Shown: piece after piece, positions 9,270 to 19,492 of the stretch | Numbering within the stretch: position 1 is the stretch's first letter | How the letters are laid out: each line of letters begins with the position of its first letter | DNA from: Microvirga guangxiensis | GTDB taxonomy: Bacteria > Pseudomonadota > Alphaproteobacteria > Rhizobiales > Beijerinckiaceae | Assembly (NCBI RefSeq): GCF_900102135.1 | Contig: NZ_FMVJ01000005.1 | Location: 212,736 to 276,735, forward strand | Direction: 5' to 3' | Length of the DNA: 64,000 nt | Translations under genes and position numbers: made by a program | The notes under the pieces: model-generated | The model's input: only the letters and a program-made list of their open reading frames with translations | Databases searched by the model: none | Told to the model about the DNA's origin: nothing

Positions 9270-10862
9270 ATGCCCGCTCCCCGCGTACTCATTTCCGACG
9301 CTCTGTCTCCCGCTGCCGTGCAGATCTTCAAGGATCGCGGCATCGAGGTCGATTTCCAGCCCGATCTTGGCAAGGACAAGGAGAAGCTCGCGGCCATCAT
9401 CGGCGATTATGACGGTCTCGCGATCCGCTCCGCCACGAAGGTGACGGCGAAGATTCTCGAACAGGCCAAGAACCTGAAAGTGATCGGCCGCGCCGGCATC
9501 GGCGTGGACAATGTCGAGATCCCCGCCGCAACGGCGAAGGGCATCATCGTCATGAACACGCCCTTCGGCAATTCCATCACGACCGCGGAGCATGCCATTG
9601 CGATGATGTTCGCGCTCGCGCGCCAGATCCCGCAGGCCGACGCTTCGACGCAGGCCGGCAAGTGGGAGAAGAACCGCTTCATGGGCGTCGAGCTCACCGG
9701 CAAAGTTCTCGGCGTCATCGGCTGCGGCAATATCGGCTCCATCGTGGCCGATCGCGGCATCGGCCTTCGCATGAAGGTGATCGCCTACGATCCCTTCCTC
9801 TCGCCGGAGCGCGCGGTCGAACTCGGCGTCGAGAAGGTGGAGCTGGACGATCTGCTCCGCCGCGCCGACATCATCACCCTGCACGTGCCGATGACGGAGA
9901 AGACGAAGAACGTTCTCTCGGCGGAAAACATCGCCAAGACGAAGAAGGGCGTGCGCATCATCAACTGCGCCCGCGGCGGCTTGGTCGATGAGGTCGCGCT
10001 TCGCGCGGCGCTCGATTCCGGCCATGTGGCCGGTGCGGCCTTCGACGTGTTCGTCGAGGAGCCTGCGACGTCGAACCCGCTCTTCGGCCATCCCAACGTG
10101 GTCTGCACGCCGCATCTGGGCGCAGCCACCACGGAAGCGCAGGAGAACGTGGCGCTTCAGGTGGCCGAGCAGATGTCGGATTACCTGCTCCAGGGCGCGA
10201 TCCAGAACGCGGTGAACTTCCCCTCGATCACCGCGGAGGAAGCGCCGCGCCTGAAGCCTTTCGTGGCGCTCGCCGACAAGCTCGGCTCCTTCCTCGGCCA
10301 GCTTACGGAAGCCTCCATCAAGGGCATTCGCATCGAGTATGAGGGCGCTGTTGCGGAGATGAACACCCGCGCGCTCACCTCCGCCGCCGTCACCGGCGTC
10401 CTGCGTCCCTTCCTGCAGGACATCAACATGGTGTCGGCCCCCGTCGTTGCGCGCGAGCGTGGCATCACGGTGGAAGAGGTCAAGCGCGAGAGCGCCGCGC
10501 GCGACTACGAGAGCTTCATCCGCATCGTCGTGGATGCGCAGGACATGTCCCGCCACGCCGGCGGCACCGTGTTCCAGGACGGCAAGCCGCGCGTCATCGA
10601 GATCCGCGATATCGCCGTGGATGCGGAATTCGCGCCGCACATGATCTATGTGCGCAACGACGACAAGCCCGGCTTCATCGGCCGCTTCGGCACATTGCTC
10701 GGCGAATCCGGCGTGAACGTTGCGACCTTCGCGCTCGGCCGCGACAAGCCCGGCGGCGATGCGATCTGCTTCGTCTCGGTCGATGAGCCCGTCTCGGACG
10801 AGCTCCTGCGCAAGATCGAAGAGATTCCACAGGTCAAGCGCGCCCGCGCGGTGCGGTTCTGA
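9270..10862 (+). CDS. serA: D-3-phosphoglycerate dehydrogenase SerA
   Basis: The 530-residue enzyme is of the long type I form and oxidises 3-phosphoglycerate with NAD, the first step of serine synthesis. The substrate domain comes first; the Rossmann NAD motif is GVIGCGNIGSIVADR. Catalytic residues lie in NCARGGLVDE, in the segment FDVFVEEP and in the histidine of TPHLGAAT. An intervening domain and a C-terminal ACT domain (MIYVRNDDKPGFIGRFGTLLG) follow, the latter normally sensing serine. It is co-oriented with serC and probably shares its transcript across the palindromic repeat. Confidence 0.96.
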   Translation: MPAPRVLISDALSPAAVQIFKDRGIEVDFQPDLGKDKEKLAAIIGDYDGLAIRSATKVTAKILEQAKNLKVIGRAGIGVDNVEIPAATAKGIIVMNTPFGNSITTAEHAIAMMFALARQIPQADASTQAGKWEKNRFMGVELTGKVLGVIGCGNIGSIVADRGIGLRMKVIAYDPFLSPERAVELGVEKVELDDLLRRADIITLHVPMTEKTKNVLSAENIAKTKKGVRIINCARGGLVDEVALRAALDSGHVAGAAFDVFVEEPATSNPLFGHPNVVCTPHLGAATTEAQENVALQVAEQMSDYLLQGAIQNAVNFPSITAEEAPRLKPFVALADKLGSFLGQLTEASIKGIRIEYEGAVAEMNTRALTSAAVTGVLRPFLQDINMVSAPVVARERGITVEEVKRESAARDYESFIRIVVDAQDMSRHAGGTVFQDGKPRVIEIRDIAVDAEFAPHMIYVRNDDKPGFIGRFGTLLGESGVNVATFALGRDKPGGDAICFVSVDEPVSDELLRKIEEIPQVKRARAVRF

Positions 10863-10872
10863 GAGTTGCGCC

Positions 10873-10892
10873 CCTTCCTCTTGAGGAGGGGG
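10873..10892. repeat. C/G-rich hairpin after serA
   Basis: CCCCTTCCTC-TTGA-GGAGGGGG forms a stable hairpin in the 36-bp gap between the convergent serA and DUF1294 genes. It resembles the dispersed palindrome family and may act as a terminator, though no T-run follows. Confidence 0.5.
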
Positions 10893-10898
10893 CTGCGC

Positions 10899-11201
10899 TC
10901 AATGGAGAAGAAATCTAACGAGCTCCGCCCGGGTCGCAGGAAAAATCAGGATCAGGCAGAGAATAATCTGGAGCAGGGTGATCAGCAGGAGTTGCGTGCG
11001 GAAAGGTTCCTTGCGCGTCTTGTGCCGTAGAATCCATCGCGCGGCGAAGGCTCCGAATGTGCCGCCGACAAGAGCAAATCCGAGAAGAGTTCCCTCGGAT
11101 ATGCGGTACTCCCCTGCTTGCGCTCTACGCTTGTCCACGGCGTAGGCGACGTAGGTGGCAGCGTTGATAAACAGGATGTAGAGAGCAAAATGCAACAACA
11201 T
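10899..11201 (-). CDS. DUF1294 family membrane protein
   Basis: The 100-residue protein has about three hydrophobic helices: LHFALYILFINAATYVAYAV, a central Gly-rich GTLLGFALVGGTFGAFAARW, and LLLITLLQIILCLILIFPA. The motif DKRRAQAGEYRISEGTL followed by HKTRKEPF is the signature of DUF1294 small inner-membrane proteins, whose role is unknown. It is convergent with serA and divergent from purU. Confidence 0.85.
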   Translation of the reverse strand: MLLHFALYILFINAATYVAYAVDKRRAQAGEYRISEGTLLGFALVGGTFGAFAARWILRHKTRKEPFRTQLLLITLLQIILCLILIFPATRAELVRFLLH

Positions 11202-11315
11202 TCAGAACTTGTATCTTGCGCTCTCCTCTTCTGCAAGCCAATCGCTGATTAGACCCCAATTCATGAGCGGCGCGCATCGCGCCGCGCGTATCGGAAAGTA
11301 TCGAGAACAGGCATC

Positions 11316-12188
11316 ATGACATCATCCTCCTCGCAACGCTTCGTCCTGACGCTCGCCTGCGCGAACCGTCCCGGCATCGTGGCCGCCGTGGCGGGGCATC
11401 TGTCGGACGCCGACCTCAACATTCTCGATGCCCAGCAATACGACGACACGCAGACGGATCGTTTCTTCATGCGCGTCGTCTTCGATCCCGTGAGCGGCGA
11501 GGCCAATCTCGCCGCTCTCAAGAGCGCTTTCGCGCCGCTCGGAGAGCGCTTCGGCATGACATGGACCCTCTGCGATCAAAGCGAGAAGCGCCGCGTCATG
11601 CTCATGGTCTCCAAGTTCGACCATTGCCTCGCCGATCTTCTCTATCGCTGGCGCATCGGCGAGCTCGACTTCGAGCCTGTCGGCGTCATCGCCAATCACC
11701 CTGTCGAGACCTACAGCCATGTGGACCTCGGCAAGGTGCCGTTCCACTACCTGCCGGTGTCGAAGAATACGAAGCTCGAACAGGAAGCGCAGGTCTGGGA
11801 GGTCATCCGCGAGTCACGGGCCGATCTCGTGGTGCTTGCGCGCTACATGCAGGTTCTGTCCGATGGCCTGGCCGCGAAGCTCGCAGGCCGCTGCATCAAC
11901 ATCCATCACTCGTTCCTGCCGAGCTTCAAGGGCGCGAAGCCCTATCACCAGGCCCATGCGCGCGGCGTGAAGCTGATCGGCGCAACCGCCCATTACGTGA
12001 CGTCCGATCTCGACGAGGGGCCGATCATCGCGCAGGACGTGGAGTCGATCACCCATCGCGACAGCGCGGAGGATCTCGTGCGCAAGGGCCGCGACATCGA
12101 GCGGCGCGTTCTCGCCCGCGCGGTGCGCTACCACCTCGAGGACCGCATCCTGCTCAACGGCCGCAAGACGGTGGTGTTCGCGGATTGA
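11316..12188 (+). CDS. purU: Formyltetrahydrofolate deformylase PurU
   Basis: The 290-residue protein hydrolyses 10-formyl-THF to formate and THF, balancing one-carbon pools. An N-terminal ACT domain ([21 protein letters not shown]) is followed by a formyltransferase-fold domain with [20 protein letters not shown] and the catalytic aspartate segment [13 protein letters not shown]. The presence of the ACT domain and the HHSFLPSF motif distinguish it from PurN. It is monocistronic. Its position downstream of serine synthesis, the main one-carbon source, is suggestive but it is not in the same operon. Confidence 0.95.
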   Translation: MTSSSSQRFVLTLACANRPGIVAAVAGHLSDADLNILDAQQYDDTQTDRFFMRVVFDPVSGEANLAALKSAFAPLGERFGMTWTLCDQSEKRRVMLMVSKFDHCLADLLYRWRIGELDFEPVGVIANHPVETYSHVDLGKVPFHYLPVSKNTKLEQEAQVWEVIRESRADLVVLARYMQVLSDGLAAKLAGRCINIHHSFLPSFKGAKPYHQAHARGVKLIGATAHYVTSDLDEGPIIAQDVESITHRDSAEDLVRKGRDIERRVLARAVRYHLEDRILLNGRKTVVFAD

Positions 12189-12282
12189 CGGTGTCGTCAC
12201 CGGCCTCGTGCCGGTAATCCCTGCCTTCTCATAACTCAGTCCTCATCCTGAGAAGGTCGCAGATGTCGACGGGGTGAAAGGT

Positions 12283-13185
12283 TTACTTCCGCTCCGCTAG
12301 CCAGATGCCGCCCAGCACCAGGAGCAGGCCGAGCGCGTGGTAATAGGCGAAGGGCTCGCCGAGCAGCAGCACGGCAAGCAGCGCGCCGAAGACCGGGACG
12401 AGGTTGACGAATAATCCTGCCCGCGCCGGACCGATCAACTCCACGCCGCGAATGAAGAAGATCTGCGAGATAAGCGACGGAAAGAGGCCGATATACAGGA
12501 GGATCAGCCATCCTGTGAGGGTCGGCCATTGCACGGTGCCCTGCGCGATCTCCATCGCCAGCAGGGGGATCGACGTGAGAAACGCAACGCCTGCCATCGC
12601 CGTGAAGAAGACAAGTCCGGCTACGGGCGGGCGGCGGCGCAGGCCCAGCGTGTAGCCCGCATAGAACACACAGGCGATCAGCATCCACACGTCGCCGATA
12701 TTGAGCGCGAGCGTCTTCAGCACCTCGAGATCCGCTTTCACCGAGACGAGCACCACGCCGAGGATCGTCACGATCATGCCGATGATCTGCAGCGGGATCA
12801 CGCGCGCTCCGAAGAACAGGATGGTGCCGATGAGCACGAGAACCGGAATGGCGCCCTGAAAGATCGTGAGGTTCACCGCGCTCGTGTGATAGGCGGCGGC
12901 ATAGAACAGGGCATTGAAAGCGGTGAAGCCCGCGGTGCCCATGAGGATCGTGTAGAGCCAGCGCGAACCGATCTTCGGCCATTCGGCGACGACCTGCGGC
13001 CCGATGAGGGGACCCAGGATGACGACCACGATGATCCAGCGGATGCAGGTGAGCAGCATGGGCGATACCTCGCCCACCGCCAGGCGCCCGGCAATGGCGT
13101 TGCCGCCCCACATGAGGGTGGTGAGGATCAGGAGCAGGTAAGCCTGGCCCCAAAGTCCCTTCCAGAGCGTTCGCAGGATTTTCAT
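12283..13185 (-). CDS. EamA/DMT-superfamily transporter
   Basis: The 300-residue protein has about ten predicted membrane helices in two EamA repeats. The first begins LLLILTTLMWGGNAIAGRLAVGEVSPMLLTCIRW and the second has TLTGWLILLYIGLFPSLISQIFFIRGVELIGPARAGLFVNLVPVFGALLA with the helix-9 glycine/proline pattern of exporters. It probably exports a metabolite or amino acid across the inner membrane; the substrate is not predictable from sequence. Confidence 0.9.
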   Translation of the reverse strand: MKILRTLWKGLWGQAYLLLILTTLMWGGNAIAGRLAVGEVSPMLLTCIRWIIVVVILGPLIGPQVVAEWPKIGSRWLYTILMGTAGFTAFNALFYAAAYHTSAVNLTIFQGAIPVLVLIGTILFFGARVIPLQIIGMIVTILGVVLVSVKADLEVLKTLALNIGDVWMLIACVFYAGYTLGLRRRPPVAGLVFFTAMAGVAFLTSIPLLAMEIAQGTVQWPTLTGWLILLYIGLFPSLISQIFFIRGVELIGPARAGLFVNLVPVFGALLAVLLLGEPFAYYHALGLLLVLGGIWLAERK

Positions 13186-13276
13186 TACAGGATTTTCATG
13201 GAGGGGCTGACCTCATGGCGCTTGCCGCCGCGCGTGGTTTCGATAAACCAACGCCAACAATGAGCGGGTGATGCAG

Positions 13277-14140
13277 ATGGCCTTAAGGTTTCTGGTGGTT
13301 GAGGGCAATACGCGTGGTGCAAGGGAGGCCCACAGGGCAGCCTATGGACAGATGCTCTCCGAGTCGTATGCGCAGGTGATTCACGAGGCCGAGCCGGAAG
13401 CCGTCTGCGACATCGCCTTCGCGGCGGACGAGGGCGCGAACCTGCCGGACCGGGCGGGACTCGAGAGCTACGACGGCATCGTGCTCACCGGCTCGCATCT
13501 CAGCATCTACGACCGCACGCCGGAGATCATGCGCCAGATCGACCTGATGCGGGCGATCTACGCCTCCCGCACGCCGTCCTTCGGTTCCTGCTGGGGGCTG
13601 CAGGTGGCGGCGGTCGCGGCCGATGGCGACGTGCAGAAGAACCCGCTCGGCCGCGAAGTGGGCTTCGCCCGTCGTCTGCGGCGCACGGAAGCGGGGAGGG
13701 GACATCCCATGCTCGAGGGCCGCCCCGAGGTCTACGACGCGCCCGCCATCCATCTCGACATGGTCACGACCCTGCCGAAGGACGCGACGGTGATTGCGAC
13801 CAACCCGGTCTCCGAGGTCCAGGCTGCGGAGATCCGCCAGGACGGCGGCATGTTCTGGGGCGTGCAGTACCACCCGGAATTCAGCCTCGCCGAACTCGCC
13901 GTCATCATCCGGCAGCGAACGGAGCTGATGATCCGCGAAGGCTTCTGCCGCACGGCTGAGGAGGTGCACGCTTACGCGGACGACCTCACGACGCTCGACA
14001 GGGAGCCCTCACGCTTCGATCTCGCCTGGCGCCACGGCGTCGACGCCGAAGTGCTCGACACGACCCGCCGCACCCGCGAAATCCGCAACTTCATCGAGCA
14101 TCGGGTGAAGGTGGAAAAGAGCGCGAGGGGGCGGGGCTGA
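13277..14140 (+). CDS. Class I glutamine amidotransferase domain protein (GMP-synthase-like)
   Basis: The 287-residue protein carries a single class I GATase domain. The nucleophile is in FGSCWGLQ (C105) and the His/Glu pair in QYHPEF (H199, E201), so the triad is complete. TGSHLSIYD and the elbow arrangement resemble the GuaA-type amidotransferase group rather than a full GMP synthetase, as no ATP pyrophosphatase domain follows. It may be a gamma-glutamyl hydrolase or an amidotransferase acting with an unknown partner. ATG 13277 is chosen because GAGCGG lies nine bases upstream; GTG 13268 and ATG 13271 are in frame. Confidence 0.85.
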   Translation: MALRFLVVEGNTRGAREAHRAAYGQMLSESYAQVIHEAEPEAVCDIAFAADEGANLPDRAGLESYDGIVLTGSHLSIYDRTPEIMRQIDLMRAIYASRTPSFGSCWGLQVAAVAADGDVQKNPLGREVGFARRLRRTEAGRGHPMLEGRPEVYDAPAIHLDMVTTLPKDATVIATNPVSEVQAAEIRQDGGMFWGVQYHPEFSLAELAVIIRQRTELMIREGFCRTAEEVHAYADDLTTLDREPSRFDLAWRHGVDAEVLDTTRRTREIRNFIEHRVKVEKSARGRG

Positions 14141-14165
14141 CGATCGTCACATCGTCGCTGGACGC

Positions 14166-14531
14166 TCAGAGCACATCCACGATGATGCGTTGAGACACAG
14201 GAGTGGCGGCGGACGGCGCCTGCACCACGAAGCCCCGACATCTCGTGGTGACAGGGCGGATGGGGGTGCGGTGCTTGTCGGCTCCGACCATGTAATTGAC
14301 GGTGTAGTAGGTGTGACCGCCCACGAAAGCGGTTTCCTTGGTGTCGAAGACATATCCGATCTCGGTCGGATTGATCCGGTAGGTTGCCTGCGGCGGCCCG
14401 AGGGCCGCAATCCGTTCCGAAATCGGCCGGCCGATGTAGTCCGTGCATGAGACCGTCACGGTTTCGTGCGTCGTTGACACGCATCCTGCGGCGCCCAGGG
14501 CCATGCCCATAGCTACAATCGTTCTTTTCAC
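14166..14531 (-). CDS. Hypothetical lipoprotein
   Basis: The predicted protein of about 121 residues starts with a lipoprotein signal (KRTIVAMGMALGAAGC, lipobox AAG-C) and is otherwise unrecognised. The mature part contains CTDYIGRPISERIAALGPP and YVFDTKETAFVGGHTYYTVNYMVG, a pattern of short beta strands with two further cysteines. It would be anchored by lipid to the periplasmic face of a membrane. A GTG start at 14531, preceded by GGGGA, gives a standard signal peptide; the ATG at 14549 adds six residues. It is convergent with the GATase gene. Confidence 0.6.
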   Translation of the reverse strand: MKRTIVAMGMALGAAGCVSTTHETVTVSCTDYIGRPISERIAALGPPQATYRINPTEIGYVFDTKETAFVGGHTYYTVNYMVGADKHRTPIRPVTTRCRGFVVQAPSAATPVSQRIIVDVL

Positions 14532-14785
14532 GTCAGTTCCCCATGCCATCCATGAAGGAAGGATCTAGAGGAGGGGTTGCCCCAAGGGAAGCTGTCAAGC
14601 TTGCCGGTGCCGCGATTAGGGAAGAAGCTGCACTTCAGGCTCTTCCTCGCGGCGTGGCGGAGCGGGCTCCGGGAATCGTGTGATGGGTGGAGCGCGTGTT
14701 TCCCTCCCCCTTGCGGGGAGGGATCGAGGGTGGGGGTCGGAGTGTCGGAGCGCTGCGCTTCATCCAGAACGTACGACAGCCCTAC

Positions 14786-14937
14786 AATGTCATGGCCGAG
14801 CTTGTCCCGGCCATCCCGATGTTCTTCCCTCTGCCCTCATCCTGAGGAGCAGCGCAGCTGCGTCTCAAAGGAGGCCTCCCGTGCACTCTGGATCCTCCTT
14901 CGAGACGGCCTTTCAGACCTCCTCAGGATGAGGCCGA
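14786..14937. repeat. Dispersed repeat inserted inside composite copy A
   Basis: The element runs from a GGCCGAGCTTGTCCCGGCC hairpin through CCCTCATCCTGAGGAG to CTCCTCAGGATGAGG, with inverted CCTCATCCTGAGGAG-type ends. A degenerate homologue occupies 26313-26460, and a fragment (CCTCATCCTGAGAAGG) is at about 12241. It splits copy A of the composite repeat, so it arrived later. Confidence 0.65.
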
Positions 14938-15251
14938 GCATGAGGGGATCGAGGCTGGGGTCGAACAGTCAGAGCGCTGCGGCTGCTCTAGTGAACATGA
15001 CGGCCCTACAGCGTCCCCTCTCCTGGGTGGGAGAGGGGCAGGGGTGAGGGACCGCCCTTTCCGGGTCAGGCAGTCCCTCACCCGGAGCTGCGCTCCGACC
15101 TCTCCCACCCGGGAGAGGTCTTCCCGTGTCTCACTGGTTTGAGGTCTCAACCAGTCAAACCACCCCCACCCCTGCCCCTCCCCGCAAGGGGGAGGGAACA
15201 CGGCCAGGCTTGTCTGACGCTCCCGGCTCGGCTGTGGGAGGCGGCTGTCAT

Positions 15252-15295
15252 GTTCTTACTTTGTTCTTGACTTCTGTCCTAAGCTCGGCCATAGT
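15252..15295 (+). promoter_or_regulatory. SOS-type promoter: LexA box plus sigma-70 hexamers
   Basis: GTTC-TTACTTT-GTTC (15252-15266) matches the alphaproteobacterial LexA box GTTC-N7-GTTC exactly. It directly abuts a -35 TTGACT (15267-15272), a 17-bp spacer and a -10 CATAGT (15290-15295). The same arrangement occurs in the inverted copy at 38745-38702. Transcription would run toward ligA, 560 bp away. Confidence 0.7.
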
Positions 15296-15299
15296 GTGG

Positions 15300-18022
<2,723 letters not shown>

Positions 18023-18033
18023 GCGGCTCCTCT

Positions 18034-18723
18034 ATGACAAGCTACAAGCGCGAGATCCGCGCGGGCCTGCGCGACATCGCGCCCGTTGCCGTTGCAGCCG
18101 TTCCCATCGGCCTGCTCTTCGGCGCGCTCGCCGCCGCCAAGGGATTGTCGCCGGTGGAGGTTGCGCTGATGTCCGGCCTCGTCTTCGCCGGCGGCGCGCA
18201 ATTCGCCGCGACCGAGGCGTGGCTTCACCCGGCTCCCATCGCGGCTCTCACCTTCGCGACGCTGCTCATCAATGCGCGCCATGTGCTCATGGGAGCGTCG
18301 CTGTCGCCGAAGCTGAAAATGTCTCGCTCCCAGCAGCTCCTCGCGATGTTCTTCCTCACTGACGAATCCTGGGCGCTCTCGGAGAGACGCGCGCTCGAAA
18401 GGCCGATCACGGGAGCCTATTGGGCTGTGATGGCCGTCATCCTCTGGTCGAACTGGACGATCTCCAGCACCCTTGGCGCAGTTCTAGGCTCGTTCATGGG
18501 CGACCCTGCGCGGATCGGCGCAGACTTCGCCTTCACGGCATTGTTCATCGGCTTAGTGGCGGGTTTCGGACGCAGCCGCGTGACGCTCGTGACGGTTGGC
18601 GTCAGCGCGGCGGTGGCGGCGCTTGTTCATTATTTCGTGGGCGCGCCGTGGCATGTGGCATCCGGCGCGTTGGCGGGTATCGCCGCCGCCTATCTCGCGG
18701 CTCCCAAGGAGGTACGCGAATGA
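18034..18723 (+). CDS. azlC: AzlC family branched-chain amino acid exporter, large subunit
   Basis: The roughly 229-residue inner-membrane protein has the AzlC signature AVPIGLLFGALAAAKGLSPVEVALMSGLVFAGGAQFAA followed by NARHVLMGASLSPKL and DESWALS. It contains about six hydrophobic helices and functions with AzlD to export branched-chain amino acids or analogues. A GTG at 18019 overlapping the ligA stop is an alternative start; ATG 18034 with GAGCGG upstream fits family N-termini better. Its stop overlaps the azlD start (ATGA). Confidence 0.92.
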   Translation: MTSYKREIRAGLRDIAPVAVAAVPIGLLFGALAAAKGLSPVEVALMSGLVFAGGAQFAATEAWLHPAPIAALTFATLLINARHVLMGASLSPKLKMSRSQQLLAMFFLTDESWALSERRALERPITGAYWAVMAVILWSNWTISSTLGAVLGSFMGDPARIGADFAFTALFIGLVAGFGRSRVTLVTVGVSAAVAALVHYFVGAPWHVASGALAGIAAAYLAAPKEVRE

Positions 18724-19019
18724 GCCTCGATACGACAACCCTGCTTGCCATCATCGCGATGGCGGTCGTGACTTACATCACGCGCATCGCGGGACTTTAC
18801 GTGGCGGATCGTCTCGTGCTCACGGGGCGCGCCAAGGCAGCCTTCGATGCGATCCCGCCTGCGGTGCTTGTCTCGGTGATCGCGCCGACGGCACTGACGA
18901 CAGGATGGGCGGAGGCGATTGCCGCCGCCATCACCGCTGTCGTCGCCTTCCGGCTGCCTCTGCTCGCAACCATCGCCGTGGGCGTTGCCTCGGTCGTGCT
19001 GCTGCGCAATCTGCTCTAG
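18720..19019 (+). CDS. azlD: AzlD family branched-chain amino acid exporter, small subunit
   Basis: The 99-residue protein has three to four membrane helices and the family motifs VTYITRIAGLYVADRL and DAIPPAVLVSVIAPTAL. It is translationally coupled to azlC by a four-base ATGA overlap, with AAGGAGG at 18708. The pair forms an export permease and is a reasonable safety valve in a genome region rich in ilv and leu genes. Confidence 0.92.
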   Translation: MSLDTTTLLAIIAMAVVTYITRIAGLYVADRLVLTGRAKAAFDAIPPAVLVSVIAPTALTTGWAEAIAAAITAVVAFRLPLLATIAVGVASVVLLRNLL

Positions 19020-19069
19020 CCAATCATGCGCGTGGCGTCTTCGAGACACGCGCGTGTCTCAGTATCGGG
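19016..19069 (-). pseudogene. Remnant of a second pepP 3' end (about 17 codons plus stop)
   Basis: On the minus strand this segment reads ...PDTETRACLEDATRMIG-stop, aligning with LDADTRAWLESATRPIG-stop, the end of the intact pepP (19493-19543), with 11 of 17 residues identical and both stops TAG. DNA blocks GCGCGTGGCG and CTAGCC are shared. The homology stops abruptly at about 19069. It is interpreted as a decayed duplicate of the pepP 3' end on the far side of the 19076-19492 insert. Confidence 0.7.
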
Positions 19070-19118
19070 GTATGCTACTGCTGGAACTTGGCGCCAATCC
19101 CGATGCGAGTATGGCCTG

Positions 19119-19466
19119 TTAGACCGACAGATCGAAAACTGGAACCCAATGCCCGTCTACGAGCTGCTCGAAAACACCCCACTCAGGCTGCCCCCGATCT
19201 CTGCCCTTTACACGGACTGGTTTAATCCAATCGTGCTGACAGCCGGGCATCGGATCGGGAACTTCCTGCCAAGCCTCTAATTCAATGCCAAAGCGCGAGC
19301 GACAAGCCGCTTGAGCATCCTTTGTACATTCGTACCACTCGTCGGCAAAAGAGCCTTTGTCCTCCATTGATCGCGATAGGAAGAGGTAAACGCCATCGCT
19401 TGTTTCGCAGAGAATAACTCGCTTCACTTCATCTTCGGGATTACGGGCAAAGGCTAGCAGGCGCAT
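19119..19466 (-). CDS. Hypothetical protein, acquired-looking
   Basis: The 115-residue soluble protein has no family I recognise. It is acidic, with WYECTKDAQAACRSRFGIELEAWQEVPDP and a C-terminal segment WGVFEQLVDGHWVPVFDLSV. Its base composition (about 50% GC by eye, with TTT, CTA, ATA-type codons) is clearly lower than that of its neighbours. It sits between azlD and pepP on a piece of DNA bounded on one side by a decayed copy of the pepP 3' end. No signal peptide or membrane helix is seen. Both composition and context suggest horizontal acquisition. Confidence 0.6.
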   Translation of the reverse strand: MRLLAFARNPEDEVKRVILCETSDGVYLFLSRSMEDKGSFADEWYECTKDAQAACRSRFGIELEAWQEVPDPMPGCQHDWIKPVRVKGRDRGQPEWGVFEQLVDGHWVPVFDLSV

Positions 19467-19492
19467 TCACGTACCTATCGCGGATAGCTGCG

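Noticed and set aside
14691..15200. CRISPR-like array of palindromes
   Set aside because: Units are inverted, irregularly spaced and found scattered through the window; there are no constant-length spacers and no cas genes.
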